Below are positions 7,241 to 15,686 of a DNA stretch of 64,000 nt, piece after piece (within the stretch, counting starts at the first letter, position 1; every line of letters starts with the position of its first letter). A program made the position numbers and the translations under genes. The notes under the pieces are model-generated. The model saw nothing but the letters and a program-made list of their open reading frames with translations. It ran no database searches and was not told the origin of the DNA. The DNA comes from Streptomyces flaveolus (GTDB taxonomy: Bacteria; Actinomycetota; Actinomycetes; Streptomycetales; Streptomycetaceae), in the NCBI RefSeq assembly GCF_000716535.1, contig NZ_JNWV01000005.1, positions 161,034 to 225,033 of the forward strand, written 5' to 3'.

Positions 7241-9613
7241 TCAAGGCTCCGCGTCTTCGGCGAGGTCGGCGGCCAGGGCGGCCAGCGCGAAGTCCCTGCG
7301 GCTCGCCGCGCGTGCGGCGACGAGGGCCAGGGCGGAGGGCAGCCGACCGCACCGGCGGATGATCTCCGTGACGGCCTCCGGCTCAGCGGCCGGCCGCGCG
7401 GCACCGATCCGCCGGGCGAGCAGGTCACGGGCATCCGCCTCGGACGGCAGATCCAACTCCAGCACACGGACGCCTGCGGCGGCCCGCGCCTGGGTCTCGG
7501 TCAGCCGGAGGGAACCGCTCGGCGCGGCGGTCTCGACCCGTCCAACGGACTTGATCAGCTTGGCGGGTTGGGTGGCTGCGGTGGGCGTCGTCAGTCCGGT
7601 GGCAGCGGTCGCCCCGGCGGATTCGGTCAGTCCGAGGGGTCCGGTCGCGGTGGCGCGTCCGGCAAGCGCGGCTGACCCGGCCCCCCTGGCAGGTTCGGTC
7701 GGCCCGCCGTTTCCGGTGGCCCCGGCGGATCCGGTCACCGCGGTCGGTCCGACCAACCCGCCTCGGCCCGTGACCAGCGTCAGGCAGCCCGGCACCCGGG
7801 GCAGCAGCGGACGGAGCCGGCCGAGGCAGGCGGCGTCGTCCAGCAGGACGAGCAGTCGGCGTCCCGCCAGCACATCGCGATACTGCGCGGCGAGGGCGGC
7901 CACACCCACGGGCATGCTTCGCGCGGGCACGCCGAGGGCCGCGAGCAGCCGGCTCAGGGCCTCGGCCGGCTCCAGGGCGGCCTGGTGGGGAGCCGATCCG
8001 CCCAGGTCCAGGTGCAGCTGGCCGTCCGGAAACCGGTCGGCGATGCGGTGCGCCCAGTGGATCGCCAGGGCGGTCTTGCCGATCCCGGCCGGCCCGCTGA
8101 TCAGCACCGCCGACACCGGGTAGGCGCCGGCCAAGGGGGTCAGCGCGGCCCGCAGGGGCTCCCCTCCGCTCCAGGTGTCCAGCGCGGTCGGCAGGGCTTC
8201 CGCGCCGGTAACGGCGTCTAGCGCGGTCGGTACGGCTTCCGTACCGGCGAGGGCGTCCGGCGCTAGCCGCACCGGCTCCGCGCCGGTCCACGTGTTCGGC
8301 GCGGCTGGTTCGGGGTCCGCACCGGTGGGGGCGCCCGGCTCTGCCCGCAGCGGTTCTCCGCCGGTGAGGGCGTTCCCGTCTGCCCGCAGGGGCTCCCCTC
8401 CGGCCCAGGTGTCCACTGCGGTCGGCACGGTTTCCGCGCCGGCGAGGGCGTCCGGCCCCAGCGGCGCCGGCTCCCCGTCGGCCCAGGTGTCCACCGCGGT
8501 CGGCACGGTGCCCGCGCCCGTGACGGCATCCGGTGCTTGTCGCATCGCCTTCGCGCCGGTCCACGTGTTCGGCGCGGTTGGTTCGGGGGCCACGCCGGTG
8601 AGGCCCTCTGCCCGCAGCGGTTTTCCGCCGGTGAGGGCGTCCCCGTCAGCCCGCAGGGGCTCCCCGCAGGGCGAGGTGTCCGGCGCCGCCCCCACGGGTT
8701 CCCCGCCCCACACCGCGTCCAGCGCGGCCAGTTCCCGCTCACGGCCGGTGAAGACGGCCAGGTCCGGGGGGAGCTGGGCCGGGCGGACGAAGGGGCGTGC
8801 GGGGTCCGGTGGGCCGGTCGGGAGCCGGTGCCGGGCGGGGCGTATCTGCTGGCGCAGAACGCGGGCGTGGGCCGCCGCCAGCTCGGCGCCGGGAGCGATC
8901 CCCGACTGTGCGGCGAGGTCACGGCGTGCGTCCTCGTAGGTGGCGAGCGCCTCCGCCTGCAGGCCGCACGCCGCCAGTGACAGGATCAGGCGGGCCAGCA
9001 GCGGCTCGTCGAACGGGTTCAGCACGGCCGCCCGGCGCACGCTCGGCAGCACCTGGTCCGCGCGCCCGCACAGCAGCGCGGCGTCCGCGGCCATCCGCGC
9101 CGTGCGGAGGACCTCCCGGTCCACGGCCGCGAAGTGCGGATGCGCGCGCACCGGTCCCGGCAGGCCGGCCGCCACCGGGCCGCGCCACAGCCGCAGGGCC
9201 CCGGCGAAGTGCCGTACCGCCTGTTCGGAGCGCGCGGTGGCGGCGGCCCGCATGCCCCGCCGGCTGAGGGCGCGGAAGCGCAGCAGGTCGGCCTCGTCGG
9301 CGCTCGCCTCCAGCAGGTAGCCGCCGGTACGGCCCAGCAGGCGCCGTCCGGGCGCGCGCGGGGGCAGTCCGGGTTCCAGCAGCTTGCGCAGCGCGCCGAC
9401 GTGGCGGCGTACCGCGTTCGGCGCGCTGGCGGGCGGCCGGCCCGGCCAGAGGACGTCGACGATCGTGCTCATCCGCACGGGCCGGCCCGGCCGCACCAGG
9501 AGCACACCGAGCAGGGCCCGTGCCTGCGGGTACCCGAGGTCCAGCTCGCTCTCCGCGCGCAGCACCCGCAGCGGGCCGAGCACCTCGAACCGCAGCACCT
9601 CGATCCCCGGCAC
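7241..9613 (-). CDS. SARP/AfsR-type regulator, repeat-expanded and C-terminally short
   Basis: 790 residues. Seen in order: an OmpR-type winged helix at about 8-88 (FEVLGPLRV start), a bacterial transcriptional activation (BTAD) domain at about 100-245, a Thr/Ala/Gly-rich repeat segment at about 300-490, then an NB-ARC/STAND ATPase with P-loop GPAGIGKT near 511 and a Walker B-like LLVLLDDAA. A second low-complexity insertion lies at about 622-715. The protein ends soon after the CGRLPSALALVAARAA helix, so the winged-helix and TPR parts of a normal AfsR are missing; compare the adjacent paralogue at 10233-13085. It starts with GTG, 18 bp after the CPT-like gene, and is probably co-transcribed with it. 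It may be a working regulator or a decaying copy. Confidence 0.75.
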   Translation of the reverse strand: MPGIEVLRFEVLGPLRVLRAESELDLGYPQARALLGVLLVRPGRPVRMSTIVDVLWPGRPPASAPNAVRRHVGALRKLLEPGLPPRAPGRRLLGRTGGYLLEASADEADLLRFRALSRRGMRAAATARSEQAVRHFAGALRLWRGPVAAGLPGPVRAHPHFAAVDREVLRTARMAADAALLCGRADQVLPSVRRAAVLNPFDEPLLARLILSLAACGLQAEALATYEDARRDLAAQSGIAPGAELAAAHARVLRQQIRPARHRLPTGPPDPARPFVRPAQLPPDLAVFTGRERELAALDAVWGGEPVGAAPDTSPCGEPLRADGDALTGGKPLRAEGLTGVAPEPTAPNTWTGAKAMRQAPDAVTGAGTVPTAVDTWADGEPAPLGPDALAGAETVPTAVDTWAGGEPLRADGNALTGGEPLRAEPGAPTGADPEPAAPNTWTGAEPVRLAPDALAGTEAVPTALDAVTGAEALPTALDTWSGGEPLRAALTPLAGAYPVSAVLISGPAGIGKTALAIHWAHRIADRFPDGQLHLDLGGSAPHQAALEPAEALSRLLAALGVPARSMPVGVAALAAQYRDVLAGRRLLVLLDDAACLGRLRPLLPRVPGCLTLVTGRGGLVGPTAVTGSAGATGNGGPTEPARGAGSAALAGRATATGPLGLTESAGATAATGLTTPTAATQPAKLIKSVGRVETAAPSGSLRLTETQARAAAGVRVLELDLPSEADARDLLARRIGAARPAAEPEAVTEIIRRCGRLPSALALVAARAASRRDFALAALAADLAEDAEP
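8130..8715 (-). repeat. degenerate tandem repeats inside SARP gene
   Basis: In-frame degenerate tandem repeats in the regulator at 7241-9613. Recurring units include GGEPLRAD, DALTGGEPLRAE, AVPTAVDTWAGGEP and APNTWTGAEPVR, in alternating order over about 190 codons. At the DNA level the same blocks recur, for example CGCCGGTGAGGGCGT and CAGCGCGGTCGG. The repeats lie between the BTAD domain and the P-loop, where the paralogue next door has only a short linker. Confidence 0.8.
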
Positions 9614-9631
9614 CTCGATCCTGCCCTCCGG

Positions 9632-10165
9632 TCAGCCGACGCGGGCCGCGATGGTTCGCGCGCACATCAGGGACTCGGTACGGGTGGTGTCCACCTCCAG
9701 GTCGTACGACACCCCGTCGTGCACCACGTCGGCCTGGGCCGCCGCCATGCCGGGGGTCCGGTCCCCCCGGGCGATCTCCCGTGCCGCCGCGACCTCGGCG
9801 TCGCAGCGCACGCCCACCCACAGGACGTCCAGCCCGGCGAGGGCCTTCCGCCACCGCTGCTGGGAGGCCGCTCCGCCGAGGAAGACGTCGTCAACGACGA
9901 TCCTGGCGCCCGCGCGGGCCGTCGCCGCGACCCCCTCCATCCAGGCCGCCTCCAACGCCCGGAAATCCGCACCGATCCGCACGCCGCCGTCATCGGCGAA
10001 CTCGATGCCACCGTCCGACCCCTGGAGGTTCGGGGGCAGCGCGTCGACCAGCGAGTCGATGCCGAACACCAGCCAGGGGTCGGGCAGTACGGCCTGCAGG
10101 CAGCGCGCGATCCCGGACTTCCCCGCGCTGGAACCACCGTTGAGAAGGATCATCTGAGTCGTCAC
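9632..10165 (-). CDS. chloramphenicol phosphotransferase-like kinase
   Basis: 177 residues, matching the length of Streptomyces venezuelae CPT. Seen: the P-loop GGSSAGKS at residues 10-17 and FGIDSL, with Asp37 in the position of the catalytic base known in CPT. Further on are DDVFLGG and a C-terminal [15 protein letters not shown] region. The GTG at 10165 follows an AGGGTGG element. CPT phosphorylates the C3 hydroxyl of chloramphenicol; many homologues outside producers have unknown small-molecule substrates, so resistance is only a possibility. The SARP gene follows 18 bp downstream on the same strand. Confidence 0.82.
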   Translation of the reverse strand: MTTQMILLNGGSSAGKSGIARCLQAVLPDPWLVFGIDSLVDALPPNLQGSDGGIEFADDGGVRIGADFRALEAAWMEGVAATARAGARIVVDDVFLGGAASQQRWRKALAGLDVLWVGVRCDAEVAAAREIARGDRTPGMAAAQADVVHDGVSYDLEVDTTRTESLMCARTIAARVG

Positions 10166-10232
10166 CGTGCCACCCTAAAGAGCCGTCCGGTCAGGCGGAC
10201 AACGTATTCGGCGTCCCGGACCCCGGGAGCCG

Positions 10233-13085
10233 TCATCCGGCACCGGTCCGTTCCTGCCGCCCGGCGAGCCGTTCCCGGACCCGTTCCGCGTCCGGATGAC
10301 CGAGCCGGTCGAGCAGGGCGAGGGCTTGCTCCCAGGCGGCCCGCGCGCCCTCCCGGTCACCGGTGGCCAGGTATGTGTCGCCCATGCGGGTCAGCGTGTC
10401 GGCCTCCGGGTACGGCACGCCGAGCGCCCGGTACAGCGCCAGCGCGTTGCGGTAGCCGAGCAGGGCATGCGGATGCCTGCCGAGGCGGTGGTAGGCGTAG
10501 GCGATGCTGTCCCAGGTCGCCGCCTGGCCGTACCGGTCGCCCAGGTCCTGGAGCAGGGCCAGCGCCTCGAAGCAGCGCGCGAGCGCCGGCCGGTACTCGC
10601 CGCGCAGCGCGTGGTACCAGCCGACGGAGTTGAGGACGCTGGCCTGCGCCGGCCCGGATCCGGTGGTGCGGAACAGCTCCAGGGCGAGCTGGTTGTGGCG
10701 CAGGGCCCCCGCGAGGTCGCCCTCCTGCTCGCACGTCCAGCCCAGACTGCGGTGGGTGCCCGCCCGGCCGGCGGTGTCGCCGGCGAGGGTGAACAGCGTG
10801 AGCGCCCGGTCGAGGTGGGCCCGGCTCTCGTCGAGCAGGCCCAGCCTGCCCTCCGCCCGGGCGAGGCCGCGCAGGGCGCGCGCCTCCATGGCCGGGTCGG
10901 CGAGCCGCAGTGCGGCGCCGAGCGCGGTGCGCTGGGCGGCCAGTCCGTCGTGCCAGTGGCCGCGCCGTTCGAAGTACGGCTCCAGGGACCAGGCCAGCAG
11001 GCACGCGCAGCGGTCGTGGCCGGACGAGGCCGCCGCCTGGACGACGGCCGGCAGCGCCGGCTGCTCCGCGGTGAGCCAGGCCAGGGCCGCCCCGTCGTCG
11101 GCGAACGGCACGGCCCGCGGGTCCGGCGGCGCGGGCGGCAGCGGCGGGACGTCCCCGCCGGGGTCGAGCAGCGCGCCGGCGGCGTGGGCGCGCTCCACGT
11201 AGTGCCGGAACAGCCGGTCGCGGGCCTCCCGCCGCTCGGCCTCGGTGTGGTGCTCGGCGAGGAGGTCATCGGCGTGCGCGCGGAGCAGGTCGTGCAAGCC
11301 GTAGCGGCCGGGCGCCGGTTCGGTGACGAGGTGGACGGCGGCGAGTTCGCCGAGCAGCGAGCGCGCCCGGCGCGGCGGCAGCCCGGCGAGCGCGGCGGCG
11401 GTGGCCGCGGACACGTCCGGGCCGGGATGCAGGGCGAGCAGCCGGAGCAACCGGGCGGCGGCCGGCGACACGGCCCGGGTGGACCAGGAGAAGACGGTGG
11501 CGACGTCCACGGGAGTGCCGGGCCGGGTGAACGCGTCGAGGCTGCCCCGGGCCTCGCGCAGTTCGGCGGCCACGGCCGCCAGCGGGAAGTCCGGGCGCAG
11601 GGCTGCGCGGGCGGCCACGCAGGCCAGGGCGAGGGGCAGCCCGGCACACCGGGCGACGATCTCGTCCACGGCCCGCGGCTCGGCGGCGGTCCGTCCGGCG
11701 CCCAGCCGGCCGGCGAGGAAGTCCCGCGCCTGGCCTGCGTCGAACGGCCGCAGGATCAGCGAGCGGGCGCCGTGCGCGGCCACCAGTCCGGTCAGGTCGT
11801 CCCGGCTGGTGACGATGGCGAGGCAGCCGGGCGTGCCGGGCAGCAACGGCCGTACCTGCTCGGCGTCCCGGGCGTTGTCCAGCAGCACGAGCACCCGGCG
11901 CCCCGCCAGCACACTGCGGTACAGGGCGGCCTGGGCGGCCAGGCTCTGGGGGACCTGTTCGGGCGGCACCCCGAGCGCGTGCAGGAACCCGCGGACCGCC
12001 TCACCGGGGTCGGCGACCGCTCCGGAGGGTGCGAAGCCGCGCAGGTCGACGTAGAGCTGCCCGTCCGGGTACCGGTCGGCGACCCGGTGGGCCCAGTGGA
12101 CCGCCAGCGTGGTCTTGCCCACCCCGGCCATCCCGCCGAGCGCGGAGATCAGCACCGTCCCGGCGGGCTCCCCGGTCCGGGCGAGCGGGTCGAGCAGCTC
12201 GGCCAGTTCGGTGTGCCGGCCGGTGAACGCGGGCAGGTCGTGCGGTAGCTGGGCGGGTACGACGGGACGCGCGGCGACGGCTTGTGCGGGCGGCGGCTCC
12301 GCGGGGTCCCCGTCCCGGGTCTCCCGCAGTGCCGTCCGGTGGGCCTGGTGCAGTTCGGGCCCGGGGTCGATGCCCAGCTCCTCGGCGAGCCGGCGGCAGG
12401 TGTTCCGGTAGGTGGCGAGCGCCTCGGCCCGCCGGCCGGTGGCCGCGAGGGCCAGGACGAGCCGGGCCAGCAGGGGCTCGTCCAGCGGATGCGCTGCGGC
12501 GGCCTCCCGCAGCCGGGCCAGCGGCATGCCGGGCACGCCCGCGCGCAAGGCAGCGTCGGCCGCCTCCCGCAGCGCGGCGAGCCGCTCGCGTTCCAGCCCG
12601 TCGGCCCCGAGCCGTTCGCGCACCTCCGGGGCGATTCCGGAGGCCACGGGACCGGCCCACAGCGTCAGCGCCTGGCCGAGCAGTTCCACGGCCCGCCCCT
12701 GCGCACTCCCGGCGACGGCGCGCCGGGCGTCCTCGCGCAGCCCCCGGAACCGTACGAGGTCCACGTCGTCCCCGTCGGTGACCAGCCGGTAGCCGCCCGC
12801 GCCCCGCACCAGCCGGCGTCCCGGCGCCCGCGCCGGCAGCCCCGGTTCCAGCAGCCGCCGCAGCGAGCCGACGTGCCGGCGGACCACGTTGACGGCGGTG
12901 GGCGGGGGACCCGGCCCCCACAGCACGTCGACGATCTCGGGCACGGGGACGGGCTGACCGGCCCGGAGCAGCAGCAGGGCCAGCAGCGCCCTCGCCTGGG
13001 GCCCGCCGGCGTCCAGCTCGTGCGCACCGCGCCAGACCCGCACCGGCCCCAGCACCGCGAACCGCACCGACGCCCCCTGTGCCAT
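10233..13085 (-). CDS. AfsR-family transcriptional regulator (SARP-NB-ARC-TPR)
   Basis: 950 residues with the complete AfsR architecture. It has a winged-helix DNA-binding domain at about 8-88 and a BTAD domain at about 95-245. An NB-ARC ATPase with P-loop GMAGVGKTT lies near 322, LVLLDNARD as Walker B and GLPLALACVAARA. A second winged helix follows, then a C-terminal TPR array at about 700-940 (motifs such as SVGWYHALRGEYRPAL). The ATG at 13085 has GGAGGGAG upstream; the longer in-frame extension to 13433 is antisense to an SRPBCC relic. Such proteins integrate nucleotide and partner signals to activate secondary metabolism. Whether this one controls the distant PKS/NRPS cluster is unknown. 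Confidence 0.9.
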   Translation of the reverse strand: MAQGASVRFAVLGPVRVWRGAHELDAGGPQARALLALLLLRAGQPVPVPEIVDVLWGPGPPPTAVNVVRRHVGSLRRLLEPGLPARAPGRRLVRGAGGYRLVTDGDDVDLVRFRGLREDARRAVAGSAQGRAVELLGQALTLWAGPVASGIAPEVRERLGADGLERERLAALREAADAALRAGVPGMPLARLREAAAAHPLDEPLLARLVLALAATGRRAEALATYRNTCRRLAEELGIDPGPELHQAHRTALRETRDGDPAEPPPAQAVAARPVVPAQLPHDLPAFTGRHTELAELLDPLARTGEPAGTVLISALGGMAGVGKTTLAVHWAHRVADRYPDGQLYVDLRGFAPSGAVADPGEAVRGFLHALGVPPEQVPQSLAAQAALYRSVLAGRRVLVLLDNARDAEQVRPLLPGTPGCLAIVTSRDDLTGLVAAHGARSLILRPFDAGQARDFLAGRLGAGRTAAEPRAVDEIVARCAGLPLALACVAARAALRPDFPLAAVAAELREARGSLDAFTRPGTPVDVATVFSWSTRAVSPAAARLLRLLALHPGPDVSAATAAALAGLPPRRARSLLGELAAVHLVTEPAPGRYGLHDLLRAHADDLLAEHHTEAERREARDRLFRHYVERAHAAGALLDPGGDVPPLPPAPPDPRAVPFADDGAALAWLTAEQPALPAVVQAAASSGHDRCACLLAWSLEPYFERRGHWHDGLAAQRTALGAALRLADPAMEARALRGLARAEGRLGLLDESRAHLDRALTLFTLAGDTAGRAGTHRSLGWTCEQEGDLAGALRHNQLALELFRTTGSGPAQASVLNSVGWYHALRGEYRPALARCFEALALLQDLGDRYGQAATWDSIAYAYHRLGRHPHALLGYRNALALYRALGVPYPEADTLTRMGDTYLATGDREGARAAWEQALALLDRLGHPDAERVRERLAGRQERTGAG

Positions 13086-13187
13086 CCCGCTCCCTCCGCC
13101 GTTCCTTGCGGCCCTCGACTGTACGACTCCGGAGGAAACCGACGGCAAAGCGCGGACACCGCCGGGCGGTGGACTCCGGCGTGTCGG

Positions 13188-13478
13188 GCGGGCTTCCCGC
13201 CCCTGGACGCCCGGGTGGTGGAGTTCCAGGCCCCGGCCGAGGGCGTCCCGGGCCGGCTGTCCTGGGCGGCCCGGCAGGACGGCACGCCGGAGGAGCGGCT
13301 CGACGTGCCGCACGCCTGGCTGGTGGAAGATCTCCCTGGCGGGCGGGTCCGTATCCTCACCCAGGGGACGCAGATCGGCCGACCCGCCGCCGAACTGGCC
13401 CGGCAGACGCCGAATCCGATGCCGAACGGCCATCAGGCATGGCTGGACGGCCTGGTCCGCGCCGCCAAAACCTCGTAA
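13188..13478 (+). pseudogene. C-terminal fragment of an SRPBCC-family protein
   Basis: About 95 codons resemble the C-terminal half of an SRPBCC/polyketide-cyclase-like protein: LDARVVEF, PHAWLVEDLPGGRVRILT and a terminal NGHQAWLDGLVRAA helix. The N-terminal half is missing; upstream sequence is the promoter of the divergent AfsR gene. No Shine-Dalgarno precedes the first in-frame GTG (13215). This looks like a 5'-truncated relic. The coding bias is still strong, so the truncation is probably recent. Confidence 0.6.
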
Positions 13479-13498
13479 TCCGCTAGGGAGTTGCCGTC

Positions 13499-14395
13499 AT
13501 GACCGACAAGCTCACGGTGAGTGTCCTGGGCACCGGCATCATGGGTGCCGCGATGGCCCGCAACCTCGCACGGGCCGGGCACACCGTCCGCGCCTGGAAC
13601 CGCACTCGCGCCAAGGCCGAACCGCTCGCCGCCGACGGCGCGCACGTCGCGGGCACGCCCGCCGAGGCCGTCGAGGGCGCCGATGTCGTCCTGACCATGC
13701 TCTACGACGGCCCGGCCACCCTCGACGTCATGCGCGAGGCCGCCCCCGCGCTGCGCTCCGGTGCCGCGTGGGTGCAGTCCACCACCGCCGGTGTCGAGGC
13801 CATCGGCGACCTGGCCGCCTTCGCCCGCGAGCACGGCCTCGTCTTCTTCGACGCGCCGGTGCTGGGCACCCGCCAGCCCGCCGAGGCGGGCCAGCTCCTC
13901 GTCCTCGCCGCGGGCCCGAGCGAGCACCGCGCGGCCGTGGCCCCGGTGTTCGACGCGGTCGGGTCCCGTACCGTGTGGACCGGCGAGGACGGCGCGGCCG
14001 GCACCGCGAGCCGCCTGAAGCTCGTCGCCAACAGCTGGGTCCTCGCGATCACCGCCGCGGCCGGCGAGGTGCTGGCCCTGGCCCGGGCGCTCGACGTGGA
14101 CCCGCAGAACTTCTTCGACGCGATCGAGGGCGGCCCGCTGGACATGGGGTACCTGAGGGCCAAGGCGAAGCTCATCCTCGACGGCCAGCTGACCCCGGCC
14201 CAGTTCGCGGTGGCCACGGCCGCCAAGGACGCCCGGCTCATCGTCCAGGCCGGTGAACAGAACGGCGCGCGCCTCGACGTGGCCGCCGCGAGCGCCGAGC
14301 GCATGGAGCGTGCCGCCGCGCAGGGCCACGCCGACGAGGACATGGCCGCGGCGTACTTCGCCAGCTTCGGCTCCGCCGACGGCCCCTCCGCCTGA
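13499..14395 (+). CDS. NAD(P)-dependent 3-hydroxyisobutyrate dehydrogenase-family oxidoreductase
   Basis: 298 residues. Seen: N-terminal Rossmann motif GTGIMGAAMARNL (residues 11-23), WNRT marking NADP-type recognition, the substrate-binding strand with QSTTAGVEA, FFDAPVLGTRQPAEAGQL in place of the usual DAPVSGG, and the catalytic Lys in KLVANSW. This is the beta-hydroxyacid dehydrogenase superfamily, including glyoxylate/succinic semialdehyde reductase-like enzymes and imine-reductase relatives. The substrate is unassigned. The ATG at 13499 follows GGGAG and lies 20 bp after the SRPBCC relic, on the same strand. Confidence 0.88.
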   Translation: MTDKLTVSVLGTGIMGAAMARNLARAGHTVRAWNRTRAKAEPLAADGAHVAGTPAEAVEGADVVLTMLYDGPATLDVMREAAPALRSGAAWVQSTTAGVEAIGDLAAFAREHGLVFFDAPVLGTRQPAEAGQLLVLAAGPSEHRAAVAPVFDAVGSRTVWTGEDGAAGTASRLKLVANSWVLAITAAAGEVLALARALDVDPQNFFDAIEGGPLDMGYLRAKAKLILDGQLTPAQFAVATAAKDARLIVQAGEQNGARLDVAAASAERMERAAAQGHADEDMAAAYFASFGSADGPSA

Positions 14396-14608
14396 AGGGA
14401 ACCCGTGTGCTCCGCGCCGCCGCTGCCGCCCGAGCGCGTCCCGCTCACCGAGTCGAGGCCGGGCGCCGGCACGGCGGGGGCACGCTGAAGGAGGGCGACA
14501 GGGTTCCGTCCGGCAGCCGGCGGCCCTGGTCGAGGAGGCCGGCCGAGGCGCGGAGCTCCGCGTCGCCTCCCTCGGCCGCCGCCGGCCGCCGCTCGGCGTG
14601 GCGGGCGG

Positions 14609-15274
14609 TCACGCGCCCGTCTCGGTGCCCTCCGCCGTCTCCTGCGTCGATTCGGCCGGCACGACGTAGAAGACGGACGTGCCCTGCTTGGTGCGCTGGG
14701 CGCCGTTCTTCGCCACGAGGTTCTCCAGCGTGGTGCGGACGACCTTGGACTGGATCCCGCGCTCGGGGTACGCCCGGCCCAGGGCCTCGCTGACCTCCGC
14801 GGCGGAACGCGGTTCCTTCTGCTCCGCCAGGTGCCGGCGGACGAGTTCGATCAGGGTGGGCTGAGCGGGCTCGGACGGCGACGCCTTCTTGGCCGCCGGC
14901 TCGGCGGCGGTCGCCTTCCGCGTCACCGCCTCCTTCGTGGCCGTCTTCTTGGCCGCCGGCTTCTTCGCCGCGGCCCTCTTGGCCACCGGCTTCTTCGCCG
15001 CGGGCTTCTTGTCGTCGGCGCGGCGCGTGCCGCCGCTCTTCTTGCGCGGGGCGGGTACGACCGCCCGCCCGGCCGGTGCGGCGAGGCCGAGTGCCTGCCG
15101 CATGTTCAGCAGGACGCCGTGGTCCTGTTGCAGGGTGGTCAACTGCTCCTGCAGAACGGCGATTTCAGCCGTGATGCGTTCCTGCTCCTTGAGGTTGTGT
15201 TCGAGGTCGTTGGTCACCTGGCTGACGTACTGAGAGGTCAATTCGGTGACGGGCCCGGCGCTTTCCGGCATCAT
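14609..15274 (-). CDS. coiled-coil, Lys/Ala-rich, winged-helix nucleoid-associated-type protein
   Basis: 221 residues. Seen: an N-terminal coiled coil (about 10-65, heptads of L/I/V with many Glu and Gln), then a 90-residue linker rich in AAKKPAAKK-type repeats as in histone H1 tails, then a C-terminal winged-helix-like domain at about 135-205 (LIELVRRHLAEQ, SAAEVSEALGRAYPE, VVRTTLENLVAKNG). Tandem ATGs occur at 15274 and 15271. The GGAGG at 15277-15281 is better spaced for the second, which would give 220 residues. The layout suggests a DNA-binding, oligomerising regulator or nucleoid protein; Streptomyces homologues are usually called regulatory protein. Its target is unknown. Confidence 0.8.
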   Translation of the reverse strand: MMPESAGPVTELTSQYVSQVTNDLEHNLKEQERITAEIAVLQEQLTTLQQDHGVLLNMRQALGLAAPAGRAVVPAPRKKSGGTRRADDKKPAAKKPVAKRAAAKKPAAKKTATKEAVTRKATAAEPAAKKASPSEPAQPTLIELVRRHLAEQKEPRSAAEVSEALGRAYPERGIQSKVVRTTLENLVAKNGAQRTKQGTSVFYVVPAESTQETAEGTETGA

Positions 15275-15310
15275 TTCCTCCGCTCCTGACGGTGCGACAC
15301 CTGGATGATA

Positions 15311-15326
15311 CGGGTGGGTCAACCCG
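15311..15326. promoter_or_regulatory. inverted repeat upstream of the nucleoid-type gene
   Basis: The 16-bp element CGGGTGGGTCAACCCG is a CGGGT-N6-ACCCG inverted repeat. It lies about 40 bp upstream of the gene starting at 15274, overlapping TTGACC on the minus strand and next to TATCAT. It could be a promoter/operator, perhaps autoregulatory. This is inference from position and symmetry only. Confidence 0.3.
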
Positions 15327-15443
15327 TTTTCACCGTTGGCGAGGCGGGCAGCGGCTGACCGACAACCCGCTCCGGGCCGCTGCCGGGCGCGCCAGCATAC
15401 AGCCGGTGAGGGCGGCCGTGAGTCCGGTCGGACAGGCTGGCCG

Positions 15444-15686
15444 TCACGCTGACGCCACCGGCAGGGTGAGCCTGACCGGCCGCAGTCCGGGTGCCGGCGC
15501 GACAAGCGTGACGTGCACCGGCGGCTCGGCCGGGCGGAGGACGGCCGGGGCCCGGCCGTGCCGGGTGTGGCGGCGCGGCTGCCGGAAACGGTCCACGTTG
15601 TGCGGGTTGCCGTTGACGACTCCTGCGGGCTCCCCGGCACCCGACACCTCGAACCGCACGGCGTGGGCGGGTGTCAGCCCTGGGCG
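15444..15686 (-). pseudogene. GH2-like C-terminal domain fragment
   Basis: The final 75-80 codons of a minus-strand frame read like the last Ig-like domain of a GH2-type glycosidase: HAVRFEVSGAGEPAGVVNGNP, a RRHTRHGRAPAVLR segment, then VTLVAPAPGLRPVRLTL and a stop. It begins within about 10 bp of the stop of the GH127-LamG relic, in a different frame. It is either the frameshifted tail of that same gene or an adjoining relic. There is no independent start. Confidence 0.5.

Noticed and set aside
10296..12248. 650-codon plus-strand frame opposite AfsR
   Set aside because: Antisense shadow of the AfsR gene; no motif.
14396..14608. Small ORF in the 213-bp gap between the dehydrogenase and the nucleoid-type gene
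   Set aside because: Frames are open on both strands but give low-complexity sequence with no start signal; I see nothing I can support.
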